A stretch of 35,375 nt of DNA from an uncultured delta proteobacterium. Lineage in GTDB: Bacteria; Bdellovibrionota_C; UBA2361; CAIXSY01. The notes beneath the pieces were generated by a model. That model saw only the letters and a list, made by a program, of their open reading frames with translations, made no database searches and was not told where the DNA came from. The stretch is taken from contig CAIXSY010000197.1 in the NCBI GenBank assembly GCA_903922175.1, positions 1 to 35,375 of the forward strand, written 5' to 3'. Below, piece by piece: positions 17,051 through 24,932 of this stretch. How positions within the stretch are numbered: the stretch's first letter is position 1; every line of letters starts with the position of its first letter. A program made the position numbers and the translations under genes.

Positions 17051-17191
17051 TCACATTACGGGATAGGCGGCTTCATATCGGCGGCGCCAATCTTGAGCAT
17101 CTTGTTGTAATACAAAAAAGGCAAAAGGAACAACTTCAGCAGCGCTCTTGGGGTCGAGCGCCACACTCAGAGGCCAACAAGAACAGGACAT
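17051..17191 (-). CDS. Possible small protein, 46 aa
   Basis: An ATG at 17191 opens a frame to TGA at 17051-17053. It starts MSCSCWPLSVALD and continues with PFAFFVLQQDAQDWRRRYEA. The composition is protein-like. The frame fills the gap between the DUF2892 gene (stop 10 bp upstream) and the yceI-like gene (start 20 bp downstream) on the same strand. No good ribosome binding site is visible and I recognise no family. The N-terminal Cys-x-Cys may bind metal. Confidence 0.4.
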   Translation of the reverse strand: MSCSCWPLSVALDPKSAAEVVPFAFFVLQQDAQDWRRRYEAAYPVM

Positions 17192-17200
17192 CTGCGAAGC

Positions 17201-17395
17201 CTAGCCTTTCTTGCTAACGGAGCAGGTCGAAATACCCAACAGCGTATACGCCGGGCACCAACTCATCATCGCCGTCGCAACGGGGAGGACTCCAATCACC
17301 CCCCACGAGCTTTTGCTAAAAGCCCCAAGTAGAACCACGATAATGCCTGCTATCATGCGAAGCTTTCTATCTGAGGGACCAACATTCATCTGCAT
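17201..17395 (-). CDS. DUF2892 (YgaP-like) small inner-membrane protein
   Basis: I choose ATG 17395 (MQMNVGPSDRKLRMIAG); an earlier ATG at 17410 adds MRRFE. At 64 aa it has the family pattern: 'NVG..DR..R' at the N-terminus, two membrane helices (MIAGIIVVLLGAF and WGVIGVLPVATAMMSW), then WCPAYTLLGISTC, with conserved Trp, Cys and Pro residues. Such proteins are common in thiosulfate or sulfide handling and rhodanese contexts, but many are stand-alone. The two conserved Cys residues are present (CPAY and STC). It precedes the possible 46-aa gene and yceI. Confidence 0.88.
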   Translation of the reverse strand: MQMNVGPSDRKLRMIAGIIVVLLGAFSKSSWGVIGVLPVATAMMSWCPAYTLLGISTCSVSKKG

Positions 17396-17553
17396 CTCAA
17401 ATCTCCTCAACGAACGACCGCGTTAACATCACAACTCGTACAACCTCGGCGTAAGACAAGATCCTAGCCAACCACATTTGAAATTTGGGAAATCCCAATA
17501 GCTTCTGATGGATGCTAGCATTAAATACATTTTGGACAAACCTTCCTACTTCG

Positions 17554-17586
17554 CCTTGCCACGCGGCAAGTGCTACGTAGGACATG
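17554..17586 (+). repeat. Dispersed repeat family 3, copy (GGCAAGTGCTACG unit)
   Basis: This reads CCTTGCCACGCGGCAAGTGC and then TACGTAGGACATG. It matches 9686-9717 (reverse) and 24696-24725. It lies in the 320-bp gap before radC, which otherwise holds the inverted repeat at 17595-17657. Confidence 0.7.
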
Positions 17587-17594
17587 CCGGAGGT

Positions 17595-17657
17595 AGAAAC
17601 TTCTTGCCCACTTATTTGTTCGACTGCTTTTGTGCAACAAATGGGCAAGAAGTTTCT
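17595..17657. promoter_or_regulatory. Long inverted repeat upstream of radC
   Basis: AGAAACTTCTTGCCCA (17595-17610) and TGGGCAAGAAGTTTCT (17642-17657) form a perfect 16-bp stem. Further pairing of TTTGTT with AACAAA continues toward the loop after a small bulge. A strong Shine-Dalgarno-like AAAGGAGG at 17678-17685 follows but has no ATG at normal spacing. The radC ATG is at 17731. The hairpin could be a terminator, a leader structure or a remnant of a mobile repeat. Confidence 0.5.
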
Positions 17658-17730
17658 AATATTAAGATAATTATTAGAAAGGAGGTGTTTTTAAAGGAAA
17701 CAAATTCACCATTTCTCCGAATACTAAGGG

Positions 17731-18390
17731 ATGGAAACACCACTGAGAGATCTGCCTTTAGCCGAGCGCCCCCGCGAACGACTCGCAGCACGCGGACCTG
17801 CCTGCCTCTCCGATGAAGAGCTATTGATGATCCTACTCGGCAGCGGCACACGTGGGCACTCCGTTCAGCAGATGGCGGCTGAGCTTCTCCCCCTCCTTGA
17901 TACTCATCACGAGGGCATAAACTGTACTGAGCTGTGCACGCTTGCCGGTATGGGCGCGGCCAAAGCAGCGATAATTCTTGCCGCACTAGAGTTTGCGCGA
18001 CGACGCATTCGCCCTGAGGGGGTAAAGATTCGCCGCGCTGACGACATTTTGCCTCTCGTACAGCACCTAGTCGATCGTACGCAGGAACACTTCGTCTGTA
18101 TCTCTCTTAATGGGGCACATGAAGTGATCAAGGTACGTATTATTACGATTGGACTGGCCAACTCCGCCCAGGTACACCCACGTGAGGTCTTCTGCGGAGC
18201 GATGCGCGACCGCGCCTGCGCGGTAATTGCAGCTCACAACCACCCTTCGGGAGATCTAACACCAAGCAATGAGGATCTGCTGGTAACCAAGCAGCTCTGT
18301 GAAGCCGGACGAGTACTCGGCATCCCCCTGCTCGATCACCTCGTTTTCAGTAAGCGCGGCATGCGCAGCTGTATGGGGAACCTCTCGTAG
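17731..18390 (+). CDS. radC: RadC family JAMM/MPN+ protein (UPF0758)
   Basis: The protein has 219 aa, the normal RadC length. The N-terminal part carries RPRERLAARGPACLSDEELL, followed by an HhH-like segment (LAGMGAAKAAIILAALEFARR). The C-terminal MPN+ domain has HNHPSGDLTPSNED, with metal ligands His169, His171 and the downstream Asp175. The usual C-terminal YSFRE is replaced by MRSCMGNLS. Despite the name, a DNA-repair role is not established and the enzymatic activity is uncertain. An upstream in-frame TAA at 17725-17727 fixes the ATG at 17731 as the earliest start. A large inverted repeat precedes the gene. Confidence 0.93.
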   Translation: METPLRDLPLAERPRERLAARGPACLSDEELLMILLGSGTRGHSVQQMAAELLPLLDTHHEGINCTELCTLAGMGAAKAAIILAALEFARRRIRPEGVKIRRADDILPLVQHLVDRTQEHFVCISLNGAHEVIKVRIITIGLANSAQVHPREVFCGAMRDRACAVIAAHNHPSGDLTPSNEDLLVTKQLCEAGRVLGIPLLDHLVFSKRGMRSCMGNLS

Positions 18391-18419
18391 GGGGGAGTCG
18401 GCTACTTTCCGACACTCTG

Positions 18420-18525
18420 TTGAACCGACCCGCGCATTCGCGCGGAAGAGAGAGTGGAACATCCTGTAATCTGCTGTCTGAGATCTGCAGTCAGCTGTCT
18501 GCATCAGATTCAGCTGCAGCATCAG
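18420..18525 (+). repeat. Dispersed repeat family 1, copy B
   Basis: This begins TTGAACCGACCCGCGCATTC and ends CAGCTGCAGCATCAG. It matches 9549-9656 apart from two indels. It is in the 3' gap of radC. Confidence 0.8.
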
Positions 18526-18640
18526 ATGCAGTCAGCGGGAAGCTGCCTGCAGATCTCTCCCGTCACGGCTCTCGCCGAGCCGTGGTCTGGAGGTTGGTGA
18601 AACACCTTACAGCGAGAGACGGAGAAAGCTGATTACAGAT

Positions 18641-18674
18641 CAACGCTCGTCGGTCTGAGGCGCAGCCTCGCTAG
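18641..18674 (+). repeat. Dispersed repeat family 2, copy (GGTCTGAGGC...GCCTCGCTAG)
   Basis: This contains GTCGGTCTGAGGCGCAGCCT and ends CGCTAG. Its reverse complement matches 4287-4320, and related units lie at 27248-27266 and 27302-27332. GAGGC-xxx-GCCTC forms a short hairpin. Confidence 0.7.
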
Positions 18675-18707
18675 ATAATAGAGTGAAAAAAACTGGCAAT
18701 CACCCCC

Positions 18708-19253
18708 CTACTCCCCCACGTACCGCTTCCGAGGAAGTCGCGCCCCAAGCATGACCTCCTCGTCCTGATCCTCTTCGTCGGACTCGACTTCGGTTAAAGT
18801 AGCACCCGCATCAAGATGGTTGCCCCCACCTAAGGTCACGTTAGAATCAGAGTTTTGAAGCGCTCTAGTCTGCCCCGACATGGTTCCTACAGCAACAGGG
18901 ATCGTCGTTGAGGGCGCTCCCAACTCTCCGAGAGCCTGCAGAATATCTTTGGCAGTGTTTGAATCCTCGAGCGCAATTTCTGCGCCTGACGGCATAGGCG
19001 TTGGCGCGCCAAGCGTTGTTGTCGGAAATATGTCCGAAAACGTCGTCGAGGTACGTGTCGGCATCTCTTGGGAAAGAGATGCTCGTGGAAAAACCTCTTG
19101 CTTCTTACTATCGAGGATCTGTGCTTGGCTGCGATTAGCTGAGCTCCCCGAATCTTTTGGGGCTACTGGTCTTGGTGGTCGTAAAAGAACCAAGAAAATG
19201 GCCGCCACAACAATCAAACAGATTGCACATAGTATAACTCTTCTCACCCGCAT
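18708..19253 (-). CDS. Hypothetical anchored Ser/Thr-rich acidic protein
   Basis: The start is taken at ATG 19253 (MRVRRVILCAICLIVVAAIF). An earlier GTG at 19271 is open. The ~181-aa product has a basic start and one membrane segment (~7-25: ILCAICLIVVAAIFLVLL), so it is anchored or exported. The rest is low in complexity: a Ser/Thr/Pro-rich stretch (PTRTSTTFSDIFPTTTLGAPTPMPS), a Gly/Asn patch (VTLGGGNHLDAGATL) and an acidic cluster (ESDEEDQDEE) before a basic tail. I do not recognise it and see no catalytic motif. It lies 80 bp downstream of metH on the same strand. Confidence 0.55.
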   Translation of the reverse strand: MRVRRVILCAICLIVVAAIFLVLLRPPRPVAPKDSGSSANRSQAQILDSKKQEVFPRASLSQEMPTRTSTTFSDIFPTTTLGAPTPMPSGAEIALEDSNTAKDILQALGELGAPSTTIPVAVGTMSGQTRALQNSDSNVTLGGGNHLDAGATLTEVESDEEDQDEEVMLGARLPRKRYVGE

Positions 19254-19333
19254 AGGAGAGAGTATCACCACGCTTGGGCGGAAGAATCAACCTAGCGACT
19301 AAACCACTACCCATTTTTAAAGTTTTTCGTAGA

Positions 19334-22300
19334 TCAGATCGAGTAATAACACGCTTCCGGATGGTGTACGATAATTGCTGAGGTCGACTGTTCCGGGGCC
19401 AATTGATATTCACTGCTAAGCGTTACGCCGATCTTCTCCGGCTCAAGCAGCTCAAAGATATAGCGCTGGTCTTCCAGATTGGGGCAAGCGGGGTAGCCAA
19501 AGCTGTAGCGCGCCCCGTGGTAGGATTGACGAAACAGGTCTTCAACTAAGAAACCGTCCTGAGCCGAGATACCTAATTCATGGCGGATACGCTTATGCCA
19601 GAACTCGGCTAGTGCCTCGGCGGTCTCCACCGAAAGTCCATAGAAGTGGAGGTAATCACTGTAGTGGTCAGCCTTGAACAGCTCCTGGCTCTTCTCCGAC
19701 GCAATCGCGCCGACGGTGACAATATGGAAAGCAACGACGTCCAGGCGCCCGCTGCTTTGCGGAAGAAAATAATCGGCGATGCAGCGGCGTTTGTCGGCTA
19801 CCTGACGCGGAAACGGAATGCGGAAGCGTTCAGTCTTAAAATCCTCGTGAGAATAGATGATCAGATCGTTGCGATCGCTGCAACAGGGAAAGTAGCCGTA
19901 GGCCACCTTCGGCTCAAGCCAGCCGCGTTCGATCACACGCTGGCACCAGGTCTGAAAGAGCGGGTCAACGACTTCGTGAACGAACTTGCGATAATCGGCG
20001 GTGGAGAGATTACCTCGGCGATACATCCACTGATTGGCGTAGAGCGCTTTCTTATTTATGTACTGAAAGATATCGCTCAACGGGAGTTCGCTCGTATCGA
20101 GGCGACGCGCTCCCCAAAAGGGAGGCGTTGGCACACTTTCCAAAACCGCCGTCGGCGAAGGCACAAACTCCTTTGACTTCTCGAAGGTCCGCGCCTCACG
20201 CTCGGCGCGAATCTCGGCGCGACGGACGCGTTCGCCTTCGACCTGGACGGTGAGCTTTTTCTCCTTGGCCTGCCCGGTCAGCTCCTCCATGATCTGCAAA
20301 CCACTAAAAGCATCGCTCCCGTAAAAAACTCGTCCACTGCTATAGGCCTGCGCCAGGTCAACCTCGACATATGCGCGGTTAAGCGCCGCCCCGCCGCAGA
20401 CAACCGGCACCGTTAGGCCCTGGCGCGACATGCTCTCCAGATTTTCCTTCATCACATAGGTCGACTTCACAAGCAGTCCCGACATGCCGATCACATCGGG
20501 CCTATGTTCAGTAGCTGCCGTCAGAATGTTTTCAAGCGGCTGCTTAATACCCAGATTGACCACCTTATAACCGTTATTCGAGAGGATGATATCGACCAGG
20601 TTTTTACCGATATCGTGCACGTCACCTTTGACCGTGGCGATGACCATGCAACCCTTCTTTGGCCCCGCACTTTTGGCCATGTGCGGTTCAAGAAATGCCA
20701 CCGCCTTCTTCATCGTCTCAGCCGATTGCAAAACGAAGGGCAGCTGCATCTCGCCGGAACCAAACAGTACGCCGACGACACGCATGCCGTCGAGGAGGAT
20801 CGTGTTGACGATCTCAAGCGCCGAATATTTCTCGAGTGCACGGGTAAGAACATTCTCAATCCCCGCCTTGGCGCCCTCGATAATGCGGCGCTTGAGCACC
20901 TCTTCGACGGGGCCGTTATCGGCGTCGACCCCGGCGCTCGTCTGGGCTTTGGCACCCTGCAGCTCTTCGATAAAACGAAAGAGCGGATCGTAGTCAGGGC
21001 GGCGGCGATCGTAGATCAGGTCAAGACTGATGCCGAGGATAGCTTCGGGGATCTTGTGCGTCGGCAGGATCTTTTTCGAATTGACAATACAGGCATCGAG
21101 GCCATGCTTGATGGCTTCGGCAAGGTACACCGAATTAAGAATCTGTCGCGGATAGGGCTTGAGACCGAAGGAGACGTTGGAGAGACCGAGAATGGTGCGC
21201 GCATGCGGGATCTTCTCCTTAATCAAGCGAATACCGTTAAGCGTCTCCACCCCCGCGCCGCGACTATCCTCATCACCCGAGGCGATGGTAAAGGTCAGCG
21301 GATCGAAGATCAGAGCGTCGGGCGAAAGCCCGTGGCGATTAACGGCCAGGTCAAAGATGCGTTGCGCCACGGCAAGCTTGCGCGCCGCAGTCTTGGCCAT
21401 CCCCTCTTCGTCAATGGTCAGGGCGATAAGAGCGGCCCCGAAGCGGACAGCCAGTTCACAGATACGATCGAATTTGCCTTCACCATCTTCAAGATTAATA
21501 GAGTTGATAATCGGCCGGCCGCCGATGAGCTTGAGTGCATCTTCAAGCACATCGAGCTGGGTTGAATCGATCATCAGCGGCGCGGTGACCTGGGTATTAA
21601 AACGGAAGACCACCTCCTTCATATCGCGAGATTCGTTGCGTCCCACAAACGCCGTGCACAGGTCAAGAACATGCGCCCCCTCAGCCACCTCGGCCCGCCC
21701 CATCTCAACGATCCCCTCCCAGTCCTCCTTGAGCAGCATCTCTCGGAATTTGGCTGAACCATTGGCATTGCAACGCTCGCCGACAATCAGAGGAGAGGTC
21801 CCCTCTTGATCAAGCTGGACGGCGCTGTACGTTGAGGCTACGTGCGGTGCAAGCTCAAATTTGCGCTCTATCGGCGAAAGGGAACCGACACGTTCAAAAA
21901 GAGCGCGGATATGCTCCGGGGTCGTACCACAGCAACCGCCGACCATAGTCGCGCCATAGTCCTTGACGAAAATCTCGTGGAAGTCAGCAAGCGCCTCTGG
22001 AGTAAGATCGTAGACGGCGTGTCCGCCCTCGTTTCGGGGCAGCCCGGCATTCGGCAGCACGGCGATGGGACGTGAGCTCGTCTTGCCAAGAAAGCGCACG
22101 TTCTCCTGCATCATGTCAGGACCGGTGGCGCAGTTGAAACCGACAAAGTCAACCGGCAGCGTTTCAAGAACGACGAGAGCCGCGATCATCTCCGTACCGA
22201 CGAGCATCGTGCCGCTGGTTTCTATGGTCAAGGTGACACAGATCGGCAGCTTTTTTGCGGCTTTTTTCATAGCCGCAATCGCCGCCGCCACAGCGCACTT

Positions 22301-22795
22301 TATCTGCAAAACGTCTTGGCAGGTCTCAATCTGGAGGAGATCGCACCCACCATCTATTAATCCTGCCGCCTGTGAATAGTAGGACTTATACATCGCGTCC
22401 CAGGTCGTATGCCCCAGCGTAACAAGCTTGGTCCCCGGACCAATAGAACCAGAGACGAAACGCGGCCACGAGTTTGAGGTGTAGCTATCGGCGACCTCTC
22501 GCGCCAGCGCCGCCGATTGCTTAGAGATCTCGTAAGCCCTCTCGGCGATGCCGTACTCTGCCAGAACTATCTCACACGAGCCGAAGCTATTGGTCTCTAT
22601 CAGGTCAGCTCCGACATCGAGATAGGCGGCGTGAATCTCTTTGATGATTTCGGGCCGGGTGACGCACAGATATTCGTTACACCCCTCGAGCCCAGCAAAA
22701 TCATCGACACTCAAGCTGCGCAGCTGTATCATGGTGCCCATAGCACCATCGGCGATGATTACCTTCTCTCGAGCACGGGATAGAAAATCTGGCAT
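19334..22795 (-). CDS. metH: Cobalamin-dependent methionine synthase
   Basis: MetH transfers a methyl group from methyltetrahydrofolate through cobalamin to homocysteine. I start at ATG 22795 (MPDFLSRAREKVIIADGAMGT); a frame open to 22813 adds six residues that are not family-like. The ~1153-aa protein has the full four-module plan. The homocysteine domain has Zn ligands Cys222 (FNCATG), Cys288 and Cys289 (GGCCGTTPEH). The pterin domain begins at LIVGERCNANGS, where most homologues read GERTNVTGS. The B12 domain has the DVHDIGKN lower-ligand motif with His727, and the C-terminal reactivation domain ends with GYPACPNLEDQ. All modules are present, so an active enzyme is expected. I found no cobalamin or SAM riboswitch upstream. 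Confidence 0.97.
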   Translation of the reverse strand: MPDFLSRAREKVIIADGAMGTMIQLRSLSVDDFAGLEGCNEYLCVTRPEIIKEIHAAYLDVGADLIETNSFGSCEIVLAEYGIAERAYEISKQSAALAREVADSYTSNSWPRFVSGSIGPGTKLVTLGHTTWDAMYKSYYSQAAGLIDGGCDLLQIETCQDVLQIKCAVAAAIAAMKKAAKKLPICVTLTIETSGTMLVGTEMIAALVVLETLPVDFVGFNCATGPDMMQENVRFLGKTSSRPIAVLPNAGLPRNEGGHAVYDLTPEALADFHEIFVKDYGATMVGGCCGTTPEHIRALFERVGSLSPIERKFELAPHVASTYSAVQLDQEGTSPLIVGERCNANGSAKFREMLLKEDWEGIVEMGRAEVAEGAHVLDLCTAFVGRNESRDMKEVVFRFNTQVTAPLMIDSTQLDVLEDALKLIGGRPIINSINLEDGEGKFDRICELAVRFGAALIALTIDEEGMAKTAARKLAVAQRIFDLAVNRHGLSPDALIFDPLTFTIASGDEDSRGAGVETLNGIRLIKEKIPHARTILGLSNVSFGLKPYPRQILNSVYLAEAIKHGLDACIVNSKKILPTHKIPEAILGISLDLIYDRRRPDYDPLFRFIEELQGAKAQTSAGVDADNGPVEEVLKRRIIEGAKAGIENVLTRALEKYSALEIVNTILLDGMRVVGVLFGSGEMQLPFVLQSAETMKKAVAFLEPHMAKSAGPKKGCMVIATVKGDVHDIGKNLVDIILSNNGYKVVNLGIKQPLENILTAATEHRPDVIGMSGLLVKSTYVMKENLESMSRQGLTVPVVCGGAALNRAYVEVDLAQAYSSGRVFYGSDAFSGLQIMEELTGQAKEKKLTVQVEGERVRRAEIRAEREARTFEKSKEFVPSPTAVLESVPTPPFWGARRLDTSELPLSDIFQYINKKALYANQWMYRRGNLSTADYRKFVHEVVDPLFQTWCQRVIERGWLEPKVAYGYFPCCSDRNDLIIYSHEDFKTERFRIPFPRQVADKRRCIADYFLPQSSGRLDVVAFHIVTVGAIASEKSQELFKADHYSDYLHFYGLSVETAEALAEFWHKRIRHELGISAQDGFLVEDLFRQSYHGARYSFGYPACPNLEDQRYIFELLEPEKIGVTLSSEYQLAPEQSTSAIIVHHPEACYYSI

Positions 22796-23018
22796 AATGA
22801 ATAACAGTATCAACTGAATTGTGAAGTTCGACTAGCAACCTTTTTGAACGGCTAGCTGGCTGGATATATTACACAATCACTCATCGAGCGAGGCAAGTTG
22901 CAACCAGCTTACGGCTAACAGAGGACAGAAACTGAAAACAGCAACTACCAACTGACACAGTCGCAGCTAATTACTGAGAGAAACAGCACGCGTGCCAATT
23001 CTCGGCAAACTTTTTGTG

Positions 23019-23834
23019 TTATCTCGTAGACCATTCGGCCAAATATACCATTCGCGAAAGCGCTTTGCGCTCAGATAGTTTTACGACCGTCTCTAAGTAT
23101 CGTTGCTGCTCGTGAAATTTTTCCGGCCCTTCAATTTTAATCAATTCCTCAGCATGGGCCGAACGGGCTCGAATCCTGCCAGATGCATTATGCAGGAGTC
23201 CATCGGTTCGATCCGTAATTGAAAGAATTTTAAAGCTACAAGATTCTAGAATCTTCTCATTAAAACCCGGCGGCACGAACTGCGTAAAGCCGTTGACACT
23301 TCTGAGAGCGAATTCCTCATTGGAGATTGCTCCCGTAACTACTCCAGCATCCGTCAGAAGGATTTTTCCAGATGGTTTTAGTAAGGAAGAAAATCTTTTT
23401 AATATCGTAGCACGATCTTGTAGATGTAAGATCACGTCGAATGAAACAACGGCATCAAAACCCGCCCTTACGGGGAGTGCCGAATTTCCATCTGCCTGGT
23501 GTAGTTCGATGAGCGATGATACCTCCATTCTCTTTGCGCGCGCTGCGCCAACGGCGAGAGCCTGAGCGCTCAAATCAACCCCAACGAGTTGGCAACCGAC
23601 ATTTTTTGCTATGAACGTCAGCGGTCCGCAAGGCCCGCAGCCAAAATCAAGCACTCGGCTCTGCTCGGTAAGCTTCAGACTTTGCAGATGCTCACGCAGT
23701 TCCGCCGCCGTAACCCACGAATATTGACCAATATCTTCTCCGTAAGATTCGCGGCGAATCGCTTGCATTAGAGGAGAATCGAATAGTTCGTAAGTGCTAT
23801 TGTAACCCAGTGCAAGGTTAGGTGATTCGGCCAT
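23019..23834 (-). CDS. Class I SAM-dependent methyltransferase
   Basis: The 271-aa protein has SAM motif I VLDFGCGPCG (61-70), an acidic residue at the end of the next strand (LVGVDLSAQAL) and the post-motif VVSFDVILHLQD that is typical of Methyltransf_11/25 small-molecule enzymes. The N-terminal YNSTYELFDSPLMQAIRRESYGEDIGQYSW resembles UbiE/tellurite-resistance or sarcosine/glycine-type methyltransferases. The substrate cannot be called. The gene stands alone, transcribed away from the brnTA pair with a 268-bp gap. A GxGxG-like core and full length suggest a working enzyme. Confidence 0.88.
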   Translation of the reverse strand: MAESPNLALGYNSTYELFDSPLMQAIRRESYGEDIGQYSWVTAAELREHLQSLKLTEQSRVLDFGCGPCGPLTFIAKNVGCQLVGVDLSAQALAVGAARAKRMEVSSLIELHQADGNSALPVRAGFDAVVSFDVILHLQDRATILKRFSSLLKPSGKILLTDAGVVTGAISNEEFALRSVNGFTQFVPPGFNEKILESCSFKILSITDRTDGLLHNASGRIRARSAHAEELIKIEGPEKFHEQQRYLETVVKLSERKALSRMVYLAEWSTR

Positions 23835-24082
23835 ATTTTCCAGGGAGTAAAGACAATTTCGAACGGACCGAAGCGTACTACGCTTTTACGATCTAGTTCA
23901 AGCCGAAAATACGCTGGCACGAGGTAGATTTTCTTGCGGTTCCTGGGAAACTTTTCACCCTAATCCCCGATAAGCCATCGTGCTTTAAAAGCTACCTTGT
24001 ACCAGATGCTGTTCCGCCGCTCTACGCAACTTTCTCTCAAATTCCACGATAATAATAAGTCCGGCAGCTTTTTGATTGCACA

Positions 24083-24102
24083 ATTAATGTATATACGTTA
24101 AT
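24083..24102. promoter_or_regulatory. Near-perfect palindrome abutting the brnT start (likely operator)
   Basis: ATTAATGTATATACGTTAAT is palindromic at 18 of 20 positions and ends directly before the ATG at 24103. BrnT/BrnA systems are autoregulated by the antitoxin or complex binding at such sites. No Shine-Dalgarno is visible, so a leaderless or very short leader transcript is possible. The AT-rich stretch 24070-24102 likely holds the promoter. Confidence 0.6.
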
Positions 24103-24384
24103 ATGTTTACATGGGATCTCACTAAAGCACTCTTGAACTACGACAAGCATGGCGTTTCATTTGAAGAGGCGGTCACGATATTTTCTGACGTAAATGGGTT
24201 AGACTGGAGTGACCGTGCTCATTCAATTGTAGAGGTGAGAAGAAAGCGTTTGGCACGTTCGGAGAGCGGCAGGATCCTGCTTGTAGTCTATACCGAGAGG
24301 AAACTCGCAAGTGGCAAAGAGACAACACGAATCATCAGCGCCAGACAAGCATCGCGCAAAGAGCGCCAGGCCTATGCACGATAG
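24103..24384 (+). CDS. brnT: BrnT family toxin (type II toxin-antitoxin)
   Basis: The 93-aa protein begins MFTWDLTKALLNYDKHGVSFEEAVTIF, matching BrnT (W-D-x-x-K-x-x-x-N-x-x-K-H-G-V-S-F-E-E-A). It continues with HSIVEVR, GRILLVVYTER and the terminal RIISARQASRKERQAY. BrnT is a RelE-like ribonuclease that stalls translation, and BrnA neutralises it. The key basic and aromatic positions (R/K and the C-terminal RxISARxAxxxE) are present. The toxin gene comes first and its end overlaps the antitoxin start by 11 bp, as usual for brnTA. Directly upstream is a 20-bp near-palindrome. Confidence 0.92.
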   Translation: MFTWDLTKALLNYDKHGVSFEEAVTIFSDVNGLDWSDRAHSIVEVRRKRLARSESGRILLVVYTERKLASGKETTRIISARQASRKERQAYAR

Positions 24385-24607
24385 CAAGATTGATTTCAGC
24401 GATATACCCGAATCTACAGAGTTCGAGCTCAGCACAGCTCGGCGCGTGGGCCGCCCAGCATCAGGCCACGCCAAGCAGCTAATTGCCATACGCATCGCCC
24501 CAAAATTGCTTGCCGAACTGAGGAAATTAGCCGCGAAGGCTCACAAACCGTACCAAACAATGATCCACGAGCTTTTGGAAGAGGTAGTAAGAAAAAAGGC
24601 GGCTTAG
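24374..24607 (+). CDS. brnA: BrnA family antitoxin
   Basis: The start is ATG 24374, overlapping the last codons and stop of brnT. An earlier ATG at 24311 is inside brnT and not family-like. The 77-aa protein begins MHDSKIDFSDIPESTEFELS and has the charged/helix part GRPASGHAKQLIAIRIAPKL typical of the BrnA/CopG-like DNA-binding antitoxins. A C-terminal helix (KPYQTMIHELLEEVVRKKAA) follows. It should bind BrnT and repress the operon at the palindrome upstream. The stop is followed within 6 bp by a MITE-like element. Confidence 0.88.
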   Translation: MHDSKIDFSDIPESTEFELSTARRVGRPASGHAKQLIAIRIAPKLLAELRKLAAKAHKPYQTMIHELLEEVVRKKAA

Positions 24608-24612
24608 AAAAT

Positions 24613-24872
24613 CTATACCATCCGCAAAAAGTCTTGGCGGGGGTAACTCGCGATCCCCCTTCGCCCGGCCGTGCGGCCGGAGCTACGGCGGACATGCGCG
24701 GCAAATGCTACGTAGGACAAGACGGGGGATATAGCAGACCCATTTAGAGTCGCTTCCCCCTTCGCTCGACCTTCCGCCGTCGCTCGGCCTCGCGGCCGAA
24801 GCTATGGCGAGACGGGCTGCGGTCGATGCTACTGGGGACAATCCGCGACAAGACTTTTTGCGTCTGCTATAG
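24613..24872. mobile_element. MITE-like element with 24-bp terminal inverted repeats
   Basis: Left arm 24613-24636 and right arm 24849-24872 match at 21 of 24 positions. The inner 14 bp (CGCAAAAAGTCTTG / CAAGACTTTTTGCG) are perfect. Inside, two half-elements are imperfect direct repeats of each other (around CCCCCTTCGCxCG and GCGGCCGxAGCTAxGGCG), and an internal copy of TATAGCAGAC lies at 24730-24739. A family 3 unit (GCGCGGCAAATGCTACGTAG) is included. No transposase is encoded and no target duplication was seen. It fills almost all of the gap between brnA and the next gene. Confidence 0.7.
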
Positions 24873-24932
24873 GCCACCTTCCTGAATTATGCTTACCTTC
24901 CCCCCGCCTCTTCAGTGATTGCGCGCAGGTAA

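Larger units (their letters stand above)
18391..18707. repeat. Repeat-rich gap between radC and a convergent gene
   Basis: No gene is seen. The gap holds dispersed repeat family 1 copy B (18420-18525), with tandem-like GATCTGCAG/CAGTCAGC words, and then a family 2 unit at 18641-18674 (CAACGCTCGTCGGTCTGAGG...). The flanking genes converge on this gap, a typical site for REP-like elements. Confidence 0.75.

Noticed and set aside
17508-17816. 102-aa plus-strand frame covering the radC leader and start
   Set aside because: Its end overlaps radC out of frame and the translation is not protein-like. The Shine-Dalgarno inside it may suggest a short peptide, but support is too weak.
20504-21565. 353-aa open frame on the plus strand inside metH
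   Set aside because: It lies fully antisense to the well-conserved metH gene and its translation has no recognisable motif or natural composition. It follows from codon bias in a GC-rich gene.
22814-23018. Cobalamin or SAM riboswitch upstream of metH
   Set aside because: I looked for the conserved B12-box-like and SAM motifs in the gap on the minus strand and saw neither. The gap has only short AC-rich repeats. A covariance-model search would settle it.
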